From Syntrophomonadaceae bacterium (GTDB lineage Bacteria > Bacillota_D > Dethiobacteria > DTU022 > UBA8154): DNA of 8,980 nt. This document shows positions 1 to 7,661 of this stretch, piece after piece (position 1 is the stretch's first letter; each line of letters begins with the position of its first letter). The translations under genes were made by a program, and so were the position numbers. The stretch covers positions 1 to 8,980 of the forward strand of contig SKMY01000240.1 in the NCBI GenBank assembly GCA_007120815.1, written 5' to 3'. A model generated the notes under the pieces. The model did no database searches and had not been told where the DNA came from. It worked only from the letters and a program-made list of their open reading frames with translations.

Positions 1-152
1 CGGCCCGGCGGGCATGGACGCCCGCCGCCTGCAACCCGTAGCAGGACGCTTAAGTTTGCAGGTCGGCCGGCTGAAGCTTGAACTGAGCTCTGGCGCTTTC
101 CGCGAAGATAACCGGAGCCGATACCTGGGAAGCGGAAACTCCATTTTCTATA
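1..152. other. Region downstream of the ABC-2 permease gene, rich in inverted repeats, no convincing gene
   Basis: Three inverted repeats are visible. An 8-bp perfect GC stem (6-13 with 20-27) closes a 6-base loop. CCTGCAA at 28-34 matches TTGCAGG at 56-62, and its first part can instead pair with GCAGG at 41-45. TTTCCGC at 97-103 pairs with GCGGAAA at 132-138. The region follows the stop of the minus-strand permease gene but shows no run of T after any stem in that direction, so it is not a standard intrinsic terminator. It could be a structured RNA, a dispersed repeat or the end of a neighbouring gene outside the window. Frames open to the window edge exist on both strands but have no recognisable protein character. 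Confidence 0.35.
6..27. repeat. GC-rich perfect hairpin
   Basis: CGGCGGGC at 6-13 is followed by a 6-base loop and GCCCGCCG at 20-27, a perfect 8-bp stem. It lies about 125 bases beyond the stop of the minus-strand ABC-2 permease gene. The lack of a T-tract on either side argues against a classical rho-independent terminator. It may be a REP-like element or part of a larger RNA fold. Confidence 0.5.
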
Positions 153-908
153 CTATATTCCAAGTCTTTTACGCATCAGGCGCTGGGGGAAGGGGAAAAG
201 AATGATGATTAACGCGACTAATATCGCTGCGTGAATCAGCATAAAAAGGCCGACGTTTCCAAAAACCAGGGCCCGGAGCAGGACCACCACATGGTAGAGG
301 GGTAAGAACCAGGCAGCCGTTTGAACAAATCCCGGGAGATTGTCTATGGGGAAAAAGACGCCGGAAAAAAGGAACATGGGGGTGATAACCAGGGTAAAGA
401 AAAAAGAAAAGGAATCAATTTTTGGTACCAGCCCTGTCCAGATCATGCCCAGCAAAGCAAAAACAAATCCTGCCAGGACCAGCACCAGGGGTGTAAGCAA
501 AGCCCAAAGGGAGGGAACCAAGCCGAAAACCGTGATTACGATTAAAATGATTGTTCCGTAAATCACTGCCTTAAAAACGGCGTAGAGGATTTCTCCCGCG
601 ACCACTTCTTCAATTTCTAGAGGAGCAGCCACCATGGCATGGTAGATTTTTTGGAAGTGCATCTTCACAAAGGAACCGTACGTGCTTTCTGAAGCCGCAG
701 ACCACATGGCAGATGAAGCGATAATGCCGGGGGCGATAAATTGGATATACGACGTGCCGTTAATTTCTCCGATAAATGCACCCAGCCCCAACCCCATGGC
801 TGAAAGGTACAACAGGGGTTCCACAAAATAGAAGGTCATATTGGTGATCCATGTTTTCCTAAAAACAATAATATTTCGACGCAGCACTTTAAATGCCCAT
901 CTATTCAT
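153..908 (-). CDS. ABC-2 type transporter permease, NodJ-like
   Basis: This is an integral membrane subunit of 251 residues that would form the export channel for the ATPase encoded just upstream. About six hydrophobic segments can be seen, near residues 25-45, 55-70, 107-130, 133-160, 167-188 and 218-242. The string PLLYLSAMGLGLG near the N-terminus, APGIIASSAMW in the second segment and ITPMFLFSGVFFPI near residue 180 are typical of the NodJ branch of ABC-2 permeases. Members move lipids, glycolipids or drugs outward; the rhizobial NodIJ pair exports lipo-chitooligosaccharide, but nothing here suggests nodulation, so the substrate is unknown. The ATG at 908 overlaps the ATPase gene by 8 bases, with AAAGGGG ten bases upstream as ribosome binding site. 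Length is normal for the family and the frame is intact. Confidence 0.9.
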   Translation of the reverse strand: MNRWAFKVLRRNIIVFRKTWITNMTFYFVEPLLYLSAMGLGLGAFIGEINGTSYIQFIAPGIIASSAMWSAASESTYGSFVKMHFQKIYHAMVAAPLEIEEVVAGEILYAVFKAVIYGTIILIVITVFGLVPSLWALLTPLVLVLAGFVFALLGMIWTGLVPKIDSFSFFFTLVITPMFLFSGVFFPIDNLPGFVQTAAWFLPLYHVVVLLRALVFGNVGLFMLIHAAILVALIIILFPFPQRLMRKRLGI

Positions 909-1833
909 GGATTAAAAGCCCCTTTCCGGTCAGCTTTAAGAACACATCTTCCAGGTTGGCAGGTCGCTGCAGCTGGTAAGAGACAAAAGGTAAATGTTGT
1001 ATCCGTCCGATCAATTCCTGGTCCTCATTTTGAATATAAAGATAAAGGGTGCTGCCAAGCACCTGGTGGCCGTTAATATGCGGATCCATGTCATCTAATA
1101 CCTGCTGCTGTTTCTCCTCGGGCAGTTCCAACTCCAAAACATGTTTGCCGATATGTTTTTCCACCAGGGCCTTTGGCGATCCCCGTTCAATGATATCACC
1201 CTGATCAATAATAAACAGCTGGTCGCAAAGGTGGCTGGCTTCCTCCAGGTAGTGGGTGGTCAGGACGATGGTAAGCCCTTGCTGTTTAAGAAGGCGCAGG
1301 TGCTGCCAGATAATGTGCCTGGCTTCCGGGTCCAGGCCTGTGGTCGGCTCATCCAGGATGAGCAATTCAGGGTCGTTGATCAACCCCCGGGCCAGGGCCA
1401 GGCGCCTTTTCATACCTCCCGATAAATGTTCAACATCGACATCTTTTTTTTCCATAAGGTTGAAGAAGGAGAGCAGTTCCATGGCTCTTTTTCCCGCTGC
1501 CCTTTTATTTATATCAAAGTAACTTGCGTAAACAATCAGGTTTTCCAACACCGACAATTCCTGGTCCAGGTTGTTTTCCTGGGGGACCACACCCAGGCGC
1601 TTTTTAATTTTCCGTTGAAAGCGCGTTGCGTCCATGCCCAGAACAGTCAAGGTTCCTGCTGTCAGGGGCAGGAAACAGTAAAGCATGGCCACGGTGGTGG
1701 TTTTTCCCGCACCATTTGGGCCTAAAATGCCGAAGCATTGGCCCGGAAAGATTTGAAAGTCAATTCCCTTTACGGCTTGTAAGTTCCCGTAGTTTTTAGT
1801 TAAGCTTTTTGCTGTTACGATGGGTTCTGCCAC
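901..1833 (-). CDS. ABC transporter ATP-binding protein, NodI/DrrA-like
   Basis: This 310-residue cytoplasmic ATPase would energise the ABC-2 permease that overlaps its 3' end. All nucleotide-binding motifs are intact: Walker A GPNGAGKT at 38-45, Q-loop Gln85, signature LSGGMKRR at 137-144, Walker B LLILDEP at 157-163, D-loop GLD at 166-168 and switch His194. After the ATPase core comes the roughly 90-residue C-terminal extension of the DrrA/NodI group, ending with NLEDVFLKLTG. The PQENNLDQELSVLENL stretch after the Q-loop is NodI-like. The start is a GTG; the best ribosome binding site, AAGGAG at 1848-1853, is 14 bases away, which is long, but no other start fits because the frame is closed by a stop just upstream. 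Antibiotic, lipid or glycolipid export are all possible. Confidence 0.93.
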   Translation of the reverse strand: MAEPIVTAKSLTKNYGNLQAVKGIDFQIFPGQCFGILGPNGAGKTTTVAMLYCFLPLTAGTLTVLGMDATRFQRKIKKRLGVVPQENNLDQELSVLENLIVYASYFDINKRAAGKRAMELLSFFNLMEKKDVDVEHLSGGMKRRLALARGLINDPELLILDEPTTGLDPEARHIIWQHLRLLKQQGLTIVLTTHYLEEASHLCDQLFIIDQGDIIERGSPKALVEKHIGKHVLELELPEEKQQQVLDDMDPHINGHQVLGSTLYLYIQNEDQELIGRIQHLPFVSYQLQRPANLEDVFLKLTGKGLLIHE

Positions 1834-1866
1834 GTTAAAATAGAGTGCTCCTTTTAAAGATATTTT

Positions 1867-1884
1867 ATAGCTGCTTAGAGCTAT
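1867..1884. repeat. Short inverted repeat upstream of the NodI-like gene
   Basis: ATAGCT at 1867-1872 and AGCTAT at 1879-1884 form a 6-bp perfect inverted repeat with a 6-base spacer. It lies about 35 bases upstream of the GTG start of the minus-strand ATPase gene, within AT-rich sequence that holds TATAAA-like hexamers on the minus strand. No good -35 box accompanies them. It might be an operator or a small RNA hairpin, and chance cannot be excluded at this length. Confidence 0.3.
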
Positions 1885-1888
1885 TTAT

Positions 1889-1919
1889 AAGCGCCCCTGC
1901 GCGGACGCTTCCGGCGCTT
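1889..1919. repeat. Imperfect hairpin between the fetAB-type and NodIJ-type gene pairs
   Basis: AAGCGCC at 1889-1895 and GGCGCTT at 1913-1919 form a 7-bp stem; GCG at 1899-1901 and CGC at 1906-1908 can extend the pairing inside. On the minus strand, the direction of transcription, the stem is followed by ATAAATAG and not a U-tract. It is therefore a poor intrinsic terminator and could instead be an mRNA processing or stabilising stem between two parts of one transcript. Confidence 0.4.
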
Positions 1920-1957
1920 TTGTTGGATCCGTTTACCGCTGAGGCATTGATTTGTTT

Positions 1958-2737
1958 TTAATCTTCCAGCTGACTGAATTGGTTAAAAAAAGTCAGATAG
2001 CCCATCCGGGTGAAAAGAAAAACGGTTATCGACACGCTACCGGCGATGCCCAGCATGATAGCGATTTGATACTCGATGGCAACCAGGGGGGAAACACCGG
2101 AAAGTATTTGCCCCGTCATCATCCCGGGCAAAAACACGATACCCATGCCAACCATGGAGTTGATGGAAGGCATAATGGCAGAAGTGAAGGTATCCTTGAT
2201 GATATGCCGGGTGGCATCTTTTGGCGTCGCCCCCAGCATAAGTGCCCCTTCGATAAGATCCTTTTTCGATTTCATTTCACCGATCAAACGCTCAACCCCT
2301 AGAGATATGCCGGTCATTGAATTCCCAATAATCATTCCAGCGATGGGAATAAAATACCTGGGTTCGTACCAGGGTTCAACATTAATTACCAGGAGGAGGA
2401 AGTAGACGATGGTCAGGCTGGTCCCTGTAATCATAGAGAGCATGATGACGTGACGCAGCCGCTTTTTTACAGGAATCTTTACCCGTCCGTAGATATTTCT
2501 GATGGCAAAAAAGATCATAAAGAAAAAAACAAGCAGTGTGATGTACAGCTGGTTCTGGTCAAAGATGTAAACCAGCACATATCCCATAATAATTAACTGA
2601 ACAGTCATGCGGACGGTTGAAATAATGATTTCTTTTTCTTTGCCGATTCCCTGTCCCTTGATTAACAAATAAAGTATTAGTAAAAAGAAATAAGCCGATA
2701 ATAATCGCCACGGGCCAATTTCCACAATTTCATTCAA
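1958..2737 (-). CDS. FetB/UPF0014 family ABC transporter permease (putative metal exporter)
   Basis: This 259-residue membrane protein is the permease partner of the ATPase overlapping it upstream. It has the hallmarks of UPF0014: IIGNSMTGISLGVERL near residues 136-152, the GATPKDA motif near 169-175, and INSMVGMGIVFLPGMMTGQILSG near 192-214. Hydrophobic segments are spread along its length, with roughly seven visible. E. coli FetAB (YbbLM) has been linked to iron export and peroxide resistance, and plant relatives to aluminium tolerance; metal export here is inferred from that. The start is a TTG overlapping the TGA stop of the ATPase gene (TTGA), with AGGTGA six bases upstream, a good site that settles the start and suggests translational coupling. 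An out-of-frame ATG four bases later is ignored. Confidence 0.92.
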   Translation of the reverse strand: MNEIVEIGPWRLLSAYFFLLILYLLIKGQGIGKEKEIIISTVRMTVQLIIMGYVLVYIFDQNQLYITLLVFFFMIFFAIRNIYGRVKIPVKKRLRHVIMLSMITGTSLTIVYFLLLVINVEPWYEPRYFIPIAGMIIGNSMTGISLGVERLIGEMKSKKDLIEGALMLGATPKDATRHIIKDTFTSAIMPSINSMVGMGIVFLPGMMTGQILSGVSPLVAIEYQIAIMLGIAGSVSITVFLFTRMGYLTFFNQFSQLED

Positions 2738-3387
2738 GCCTTTTCACCTGCTTTCTCTACGTGTTTAATTTTCCCCCCGTTCATTGTAATACTGGTTTCT
2801 CCCAGTGTCCTGGCGACCTGCCTGGAATGTGTAACCATGATGAGGGTATTCCCCATTTTTTTAACATAATCCCGCAAGAGGGCAACAACTTTTCCTTCCG
2901 TGCCGTCATCCAGTGCTGAGGTGGGCTCGTCAAGAAGGAGAGTTTCCGGGTTCATGAGCATAATTCTACCAAGGGCCAGGCGCTGCTTTTCTCCTCCCGA
3001 TAATAAGTCGGTATCCTGGCTCAATTCTTTTTTTATGCCAACCTGGCTGAGCGCTTCAATGAGTTTGTCATCACGGACCGGCTTTTTTTTGGAAAAAAAA
3101 AGCCCCAGCAGCAGGTTATCTTTGATGGTTCCTGGAACAATCACCGGCGATTGCGGCAGCATCACCACATTTCTTCTCAGGGCAACGGCATCCATCGCTT
3201 TAACATCTTGCCCTTTATACTGAACGACACCCCGGTCACAGCTTATCAGGTGGTTGAGCAGCTTTAGCAGAGTGGTTTTGCCGCTTCCGCTTTCTCCCAA
3301 AATGCAGGTGATTGTTTCAGATTCGATGTTTAAGTCCTCAATATCCAGCACATTCCTGTACCTGACGTCTTTTAGTGTAAACAACAT
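2734..3387 (-). CDS. fetA: FetA-like ABC transporter ATP-binding protein
   Basis: This 217-residue ATPase consists of little more than the nucleotide-binding core, the usual size for FetA (YbbL). Motifs are intact: Walker A GESGSGKT at 31-38, Q-loop MLPQSP with Gln79, signature LSGGEKQR at 129-136, Walker B LLLDEP at 150-155, D-loop SALD at 157-160 and switch His187. It is assigned to FetA mainly because its 3' end overlaps the diagnostic FetB/UPF0014 permease gene; alone it would be a generic ATPase. It would sit on the inner face of the membrane and power metal export. The ATG at 3387 has an AGAGGGAGG purine run close upstream. It lies 27 bases after the PadR-type gene on the same strand, so the two are almost certainly cotranscribed. 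Confidence 0.9.
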   Translation of the reverse strand: MLFTLKDVRYRNVLDIEDLNIESETITCILGESGSGKTTLLKLLNHLISCDRGVVQYKGQDVKAMDAVALRRNVVMLPQSPVIVPGTIKDNLLLGLFFSKKKPVRDDKLIEALSQVGIKKELSQDTDLLSGGEKQRLALGRIMLMNPETLLLDEPTSALDDGTEGKVVALLRDYVKKMGNTLIMVTHSRQVARTLGETSITMNGGKIKHVEKAGEKA

Positions 3388-3414
3388 AGCCCTCCCTCTT
3401 TCTCTCTTGGCGAA

Positions 3415-3726
3415 CTATTCTTCTTTCAATTCTTTAACCAGTTCTTCAGCTCTAATTCGGGCTTCGTTTAATACCGCTTCACCCTGTGAAGTTATGTTAT
3501 AATACTTGCGGATTTTCCCCCCAACCAATTTATTGTCCCGGGATAACAAACCGCTTGAAGCCAGGCTGTGCAGCAGCGGGTAAAGAGTGCCGGCACTGAT
3601 ATTATAACCGTGACTTTTTAATTCTTCTATCATATAAGCACCAAAAATAGGCCCTTTTTTTGCATGGTAAAGAATATGCACCTGCATAAAGCCTAGAAAT
3701 AGCTTTCTTAATATTTGGGTTTTCAT
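3415..3726 (-). CDS. PadR family transcriptional regulator
   Basis: This 103-residue protein is a compact PadR regulator with a winged helix-turn-helix and a short C-terminal helix that normally makes the dimer. The diagnostic string ISAGTLYPLLHSLASSGLL near residues 43-61 is the recognition helix region, followed by the wing (GGKIRKYYNITSQG, 69-82) and a charged helix (LNEARIRAEELVKELKEE). PadR proteins are usually repressors released by a small ligand, often one exported by the neighbouring transporter. The ligand here is unknown. The ATG at 3726 has AGGTGG seven bases upstream. It is the first gene of the minus-strand block, and a palindromic sequence overlaps its promoter, so it probably represses itself together with the fetAB-type genes and perhaps the NodIJ-like pair. 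Confidence 0.93.
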   Translation of the reverse strand: MKTQILRKLFLGFMQVHILYHAKKGPIFGAYMIEELKSHGYNISAGTLYPLLHSLASSGLLSRDNKLVGGKIRKYYNITSQGEAVLNEARIRAEELVKELKEE

Positions 3727-3750
3727 TTTTTCGCCACCTGTATCATAAAC

Positions 3751-3769
3751 CGATATCGCATATCGATAT
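3751..3769. promoter_or_regulatory. Palindromic block over the padR promoter, candidate PadR operator
   Basis: CGATATCG at 3751-3758 and ATATCGATAT at 3760-3769 are two perfect palindromes separated by one base. Together they overlap the -10 box edge and the expected transcription start of the minus-strand promoter. A dimeric repressor bound here would block RNA polymerase. PadR proteins commonly bind dyads at their own promoters, so self-repression is likely, though the assignment is inferred from position. Confidence 0.55.
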
Positions 3770-3796
3770 TATAAAGCCTTTCGTTTAAAATGTCAA
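3768..3796 (-). promoter_or_regulatory. Consensus sigma-A promoter of the padR-fetAB block
   Basis: On the minus strand TTGACA (3791-3796) and TATAAT (3768-3773) are both perfect consensus hexamers with the ideal 17-base spacing. Transcription should begin near 3761, about 35 bases before the padR-type ATG. Such a strong promoter makes sense if it is normally held off by a repressor, and palindromes overlap its -10 region. Confidence 0.88.
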
Positions 3797-3908
3797 TCAT
3801 CCAACAAAGAAGGGCAGGTTTGGTTCCACCTGAAACGGTGACAAGATTGTTTTTAAGAATTCCTGGCTATTTGTGTCAAAATTTTTACTTTGTGAAGGTA
3901 ATTGAACC

Positions 3909-4025
3909 ATGTTGTCGAATAATAAAAATACTCTCCTAAACACAGCAATAGACATGAAATCTTGTCAAGAACATGAAGCGGAAAAACCGGCAGCCTATGT
4001 TTATGACGGACAAGAAAGGAGTTGA
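3909..4025 (+). CDS. Possible 38-residue small ORF in the leader of the importer operon
   Basis: An ATG at 3909 opens a frame of 38 codons ending in TGA at 4023. A GAAGGT purine run (3894-3899) lies nine bases upstream and could serve as ribosome binding site. The product begins MLSNNKNTLL, has one cysteine near residue 19, and ends in a charged hydrophilic stretch. It has no signal peptide or membrane segment and I do not recognise a family. It ends 64 bases before the binding-protein gene. It may be a leader peptide, an unknown small protein, or chance: a frame this short in AT-rich DNA is weak evidence. Confidence 0.22.
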   Translation: MLSNNKNTLLNTAIDMKSCQEHEAEKPAAYVYDGQERS

Positions 4026-4089
4026 TAGCCGGATTTTTGTGCTTAGTAAACGGTGGATAATGGATTTATGAATAAGGGGGTTAACAATA

Positions 4090-5691
4090 ATGAAGAAAGT
4101 GCTTTTTATCTTACTTGTGTCAGCTTTGATGCTCAGCCTTTTCGCTTTCGGCTGCTCTCCTGACGCGCCCGAACCGGCCCCACCGCCGGCTGACCCGGCT
4201 GACCCGCCGGATGAAATTGCCGATGACCAGGATCTGGTTATCGCGATCGGAGCAGAACCGGAGAACCTGGACCCGTTGAAGATGATGTCTGCACCGGCGG
4301 CGACCATTGCAGAGCACATGGTGGAGAATTTAATTTACCTGGATGTTGACGGCACGTTGCAGCCGGCCCTGGCCGAATCCTGGGAACCCACAGAAGATGG
4401 AATGTCCTGGATTTTAAAACTGCGCGAAGGGGTGGAATTCCACGATGGTACACCCTTTAACGCCGAAGCTGTGAAGTTTAACCTGGATCGGTTTATGGGT
4501 GTTGAAGACCCGGATAACGCAGCGGTTTTTGCTTTCCTTCTGGGTGAGGTGTCAGAAGTGGAAGTGGTCGATGAATACACAGTAGAAATACACTTAAACG
4601 ATGTTTTTGCGCCCATTGCCTCTCACCTGTCCCATTCCTTTATCGGCATGCACAGCCCGGCTTCCCTGGAAGCCCTGGATGCCGGTGCATTTGTCGAGGA
4701 GCCGGTCGGAACCGGCCCGTTCAAATTTGCCGGATGGGACCGCGGAAACCAGATCGTGATGGAACGCAATGATGATTACTGGGGCAACGTGCCGAAGCTC
4801 AGTTCGGTTACCTTTAAATTTGTCCCTGAGGCCGGTTCCCGTGTCATTATGCTGGAAACCGGGGAGGCCCATGCCATTATGGCCGTGCCGCCCACCGATA
4901 TCGATCGACTGGACGGCGTGGCTGACATTGACGTGGTTCACCAGACCAGCGTTCGTGTCATCTACCTGGGCTTCAACCTGGAGCGGGAAATCTTCCAGGA
5001 TGCCAGGGTAAGACAGGCGTTAAACCACGCAGTAAACAAAGATGCGTTAATCAATACTATCTTTAGCGGTGTGGGTGAGCCTTCATCCGCTCCCATCGTG
5101 CCGGCTATCTTCGGATACACGGCAGTTGGGCCCTACGAGTATGACCCGGACAAAGCAAAGGAACTTCTGGCCGATGCCGGTTATGCCGACGGGTTTGACG
5201 TGGAGATGTTCCATCCCACGGGCAGGTACCCGCAGGATGCGACGGTTACCGAAGCCGTTCAGGCCATGCTCCGGGAAGTGGGAGTGAATGCCAGCCTGAC
5301 AACCTACGACTGGGGCACTTACCTGGATACGGTGATCGTTCCTCCGGAAGACGCAGAACACGATATATACATGCTGGGTTGGGGGACAGTAACCCTGGAT
5401 GCCGATTACGGACTCTATGCCCTCTATCACTCCACCCAGTGGCCGCCCAGGAACAACGTTTCCTATTACGCCAATGATGATGTGGATGCCCTGCTTGACG
5501 AAGCACGGGTGACAGCTGACAGGAGTGTTCGCGAGGACCTTTACCAGCAGGCCATTGAGATCATCTGGGATGACGCACCCTGGCTCTTCCTGTATGATGA
5601 AGGACAGGTTAATGCGGTAAGGTCCAATGTGAAAGGGCTCATTCACCATCCCCTGGAAAACCTTTCTGCCTGGGAAGCCTGGATTGAATAG
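4090..5691 (+). CDS. Extracellular solute-binding protein family 5 (DppA/OppA-like lipoprotein)
   Basis: This 533-residue protein would catch the substrate outside the cell and hand it to the two permeases encoded downstream. Residues 1-21 form a lipoprotein signal peptide with a lipobox-like AFG before Cys22, the expected lipid anchor. A proline- and aspartate-rich linker (24-42) follows. The family 5 signature spans about 93-120 (ALAESWEP through GVEFHDG). Other family marks are VGTGPFKF (206-213), ERNDDYWG (225-232), VRQALNHAVNKDAL (307-320) and YDPDKAKELL (351-360). Family members bind dipeptides, oligopeptides, glutathione, nickel or other ligands. GRYPQD near 378-383 and DWGTYL near 407-412 fit the peptide-binding branches, but the ligand cannot be fixed. 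AAGGGGG lies nine bases before the ATG. Length and frame are normal. Confidence 0.95.
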   Translation: MKKVLFILLVSALMLSLFAFGCSPDAPEPAPPPADPADPPDEIADDQDLVIAIGAEPENLDPLKMMSAPAATIAEHMVENLIYLDVDGTLQPALAESWEPTEDGMSWILKLREGVEFHDGTPFNAEAVKFNLDRFMGVEDPDNAAVFAFLLGEVSEVEVVDEYTVEIHLNDVFAPIASHLSHSFIGMHSPASLEALDAGAFVEEPVGTGPFKFAGWDRGNQIVMERNDDYWGNVPKLSSVTFKFVPEAGSRVIMLETGEAHAIMAVPPTDIDRLDGVADIDVVHQTSVRVIYLGFNLEREIFQDARVRQALNHAVNKDALINTIFSGVGEPSSAPIVPAIFGYTAVGPYEYDPDKAKELLADAGYADGFDVEMFHPTGRYPQDATVTEAVQAMLREVGVNASLTTYDWGTYLDTVIVPPEDAEHDIYMLGWGTVTLDADYGLYALYHSTQWPPRNNVSYYANDDVDALLDEARVTADRSVREDLYQQAIEIIWDDAPWLFLYDEGQVNAVRSNVKGLIHHPLENLSAWEAWIE

Positions 5692-5728
5692 ATAACCTTT
5701 GTGGTTTTTAGATGTGGCGAAGTGATCT

Positions 5729-5785
5729 GGGGCAGGGTTAAACGCTTAAAGGACTTTAACTGTCCCCCTGCCCCTTGTTTATTTT
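5729..5785 (+). terminator. Intercistronic stem-loop with U-rich tail after the binding-protein gene
   Basis: GGGGCAGGG at 5729-5737 pairs perfectly with CCCTGCCCC at 5766-5774. The inner part can also pair (GTTAAA at 5737-5742 with TTTAAC at 5755-5760), and the stem is followed by TTGTTTATTTT. It begins 37 bases after the binding-protein stop. It probably acts as a partial terminator or as a 3' stabilising stem, giving more binding protein than permease, as in many importer operons. The tail is interrupted by G and A, so some read-through is expected. Confidence 0.75.
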
Positions 5786-5801
5786 GAACGGATTGTTTCG
5801 A

Positions 5802-5822
5802 GCACCGGGGGTGCACACGTTG
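5802..5822 (+). promoter_or_regulatory. Ribosome binding site deciding the dppB TTG start, inside a small hairpin
   Basis: GGGGGTG at 5807-5813 is close to the ideal GGAGGTG and lies six bases before the TTG at 5820. It supports that start over upstream TTG codons at 5775, 5784 and 5793 and a GTG at 5811. GCACC (5802-5806) and GGTGC (5810-5814) form a 5-bp stem that would partly mask the site, so translation may be damped. Confidence 0.5.
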
Positions 5823-6755
5823 CTGGGATATATCATTAAAAGATTATTATTAGCCATTCCTGTTTTAATCGGTGTCTCCATTCTTGTATTTGCAATTATT
5901 CGTTTTATTCCCGGAGACCCCGCCAGGGCCATTGCCGGTGTTCACGCTTCTCCCGAGCATATCGAACAGGTCAGGCGGGAGCTTTTGCTGGACGAGGGGC
6001 TTCATGTTCAGTATTACCTGTTCATGAAAAATCTGCTCCAGGGTGACCTGGGACGGTCGACCTACAGCCGAAGACCTGTGACCACGGAACTGAGCGAGCG
6101 CTTCCCCAATACCGTTAAGTTGTCCCTGGCTGCCATGTTTATCGCTACAGTTGTTGGGATGACAGCCGGAATCATTTCAGCCACCAGGCGCTATTCAATC
6201 TTTGATTATTCCAGTATGGTGGGTGCCCTTGTTGGCGTGGCGGCTCCGGTATTCTGGCTGGGAATCATGTTTCAGCTGCTGTTTGCAGTACGGCTCGGCT
6301 GGTTGCCCTCGGGACAGATGGGTACATTCAAGCACTTAATTCTACCTTCATTAACCCTGGGGTTGGCTACGGCAGCGCTCATTGCCCGGATAACTCGTTC
6401 CAGCATGCTGGATGTGCTCAGACAGGATTATATTACGACAGCGCGTTCCAAGGGGTTGGCCGAGCGGGTGGTCACCTACAAGCATGCCCTGAAGAATGCG
6501 CTCATCCCGGTGGTGACCGTAATGGGTCTGCAGTTCGGCACCCTGCTGGGCGGTGCTGTCCTGGTGGAAACGGTGTTTTCGTGGCCGGGTATCGGCCGGC
6601 TGATGGTTGACTCCATCTTAAGGCGGGATTATCCCGTGGTCCAGGGCGCCGTGCTTCTTCTGGCTGTGACCTTTGTTCTAATTAACCTGCTGGTGGATGT
6701 CATGTATGCCTTTTTGGATCCCCGGATCAGCTACGGGAAGAAGGAGGCGGAATAG
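5820..6755 (+). CDS. dppB: DppB/OppB-type peptide ABC transporter permease
   Basis: This 311-residue membrane protein is one half of the importer channel. From the TTG at 5820 it reads MLGYIIKRLLLAIPVL, the standard beginning of the family, with the first membrane helix at about 9-28 followed by RFIPGDPA. Further helices are visible near 100-120, 133-157, 172-190, 235-255 and 275-297. The cytoplasmic EAA loop that contacts the ATPases spans about 203-230 (DYITTARSKGLAERV then ALKNALIP). The end carries the usual LDPRISYG. The frame is open back to a TTG at 5775, but those 15 extra residues start on the tail of the terminator-like stem and have no family match. It is followed after four bases by the second permease gene. 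Dipeptide, oligopeptide, glutathione or nickel use cannot be separated by this subunit. Confidence 0.93.
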   Translation: MLGYIIKRLLLAIPVLIGVSILVFAIIRFIPGDPARAIAGVHASPEHIEQVRRELLLDEGLHVQYYLFMKNLLQGDLGRSTYSRRPVTTELSERFPNTVKLSLAAMFIATVVGMTAGIISATRRYSIFDYSSMVGALVGVAAPVFWLGIMFQLLFAVRLGWLPSGQMGTFKHLILPSLTLGLATAALIARITRSSMLDVLRQDYITTARSKGLAERVVTYKHALKNALIPVVTVMGLQFGTLLGGAVLVETVFSWPGIGRLMVDSILRRDYPVVQGAVLLLAVTFVLINLLVDVMYAFLDPRISYGKKEAE

Positions 6756-6759
6756 ACCC

Positions 6760-7650
6760 ATGAGTGAACCGTTGGCGACCTGTCAAAGGGAACAGCAAAA
6801 AAGAGATACTGAACTGCGGCAGGTCATGATTCACTTACGCCGTAACCGTGGGGCTATGGTAGGCCTGATTGTGCTGGCTGTTTTTTTGTTCTGTGCTATT
6901 TTTGCTCCTCTGCTGGCACCCTATGACCCAACGGTCCCCGATTTTGGCAGGCCGTTGGAAAAACCGTCCCAAGACCATATTCTGGGTACCGATGAACTGG
7001 GGCGTGACCTGTTTTCCCGCATTCTTTATGGTTCCCGGATTTCCCTGGCTATCGGGTTGATATCTGTTTCTATCGGCCTGGTGGTAGGCATACCCTTGGG
7101 TGCGCTTTCCGGTTTTTACGGCGGGAAATTTGACCTGATTGTCCAGCGGTTTATTGATATTTTGATCGCCTTTCCTGGTATTCTCCTGGCCATTGTGGTT
7201 GTTACCATCCTGGGCGTGGGCGTGGAAAACGTGATGATTGCCGTCGGCATTGCCTCCATTCCCATCTATACTCGACTGATCCGGGGTTCTGTGCTTTCCG
7301 TAAAAGAGGAAGGGTATGTGGCTGCTGCCAGGGCCCTGGGTATTGGAAATGCCAGAATAATCATCCGCCACATCATGCCCAATTGTATGGGGCCGATTAT
7401 TGTGCAGTCTACCTTTCAGATCGCCACGGCTATTCTTTGGGCTGCCGGCCTGGGGTTCCTGGGCCTGGGTGCTCAGGTCCCCGACCCGGAATGGGGTGCC
7501 ATGCTGAGCAAGGGGCGGGAATATATGCGGGTGGCCCATCACCTGACCACATATCCCGGCCTGGCTATTCTTTTTATGGTTTTAGGCTTTAACCTGCTGG
7601 GAGACGGCCTGCGCGATGCCCTGGATCCCAAATCCAGGAAGTCCAGGTAA
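6760..7650 (+). CDS. dppC: DppC/OppC-type peptide ABC transporter permease
   Basis: This 296-residue membrane protein pairs with the preceding permease. A charged cytoplasmic N-terminus leads to a first helix near 32-53, then the family's conserved external segment with LGTDELGRDLFSR at 75-87. More helices lie near 96-118, 135-155, 158-172, 215-238 and 266-283. The EAA loop is at about 184-210 (EGYVAAARALGIGNARIIIRHIMPN), and the C-terminus has GDGLRDALDP at 281-290, typical of DppC. The ATG at 6760 follows the dppB stop by four bases. Its site AAGGAGG at 6741-6747, inside the dppB end, is 12 bases away, slightly long. An upstream in-frame ATG at 6697 would add 21 residues overlapping dppB with no family resemblance, so it was set aside. 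Confidence 0.94.
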   Translation: MSEPLATCQREQQKRDTELRQVMIHLRRNRGAMVGLIVLAVFLFCAIFAPLLAPYDPTVPDFGRPLEKPSQDHILGTDELGRDLFSRILYGSRISLAIGLISVSIGLVVGIPLGALSGFYGGKFDLIVQRFIDILIAFPGILLAIVVVTILGVGVENVMIAVGIASIPIYTRLIRGSVLSVKEEGYVAAARALGIGNARIIIRHIMPNCMGPIIVQSTFQIATAILWAAGLGFLGLGAQVPDPEWGAMLSKGREYMRVAHHLTTYPGLAILFMVLGFNLLGDGLRDALDPKSRKSR

Positions 7651-7661
7651 GGGGTGAACTC

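Larger units (their letters stand above)
3727..4089. other. Divergent regulatory region between the padR-type block and the importer operon
   Basis: This 363-base gap is more AT-rich than the flanking genes. Its left part carries the minus-strand promoter and operator-like palindromes for the PadR block. Its right part is the leader of the plus-strand importer operon. I could not find a convincing plus-strand sigma-A promoter; the best pair, TTGAAC at 3902 with AAAAAT at 3924 (16-base spacing), is weak. The leader contains a 38-codon open frame (3909-4025), an inverted repeat CTTGTC/GACAAG (3961-3966 and 4009-4014), and a possible stem of AAAAACCGGC (3982-3991) with GCCGGATTTTT (4028-4038). 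No T-box or known riboswitch core was recognised. Confidence 0.6.
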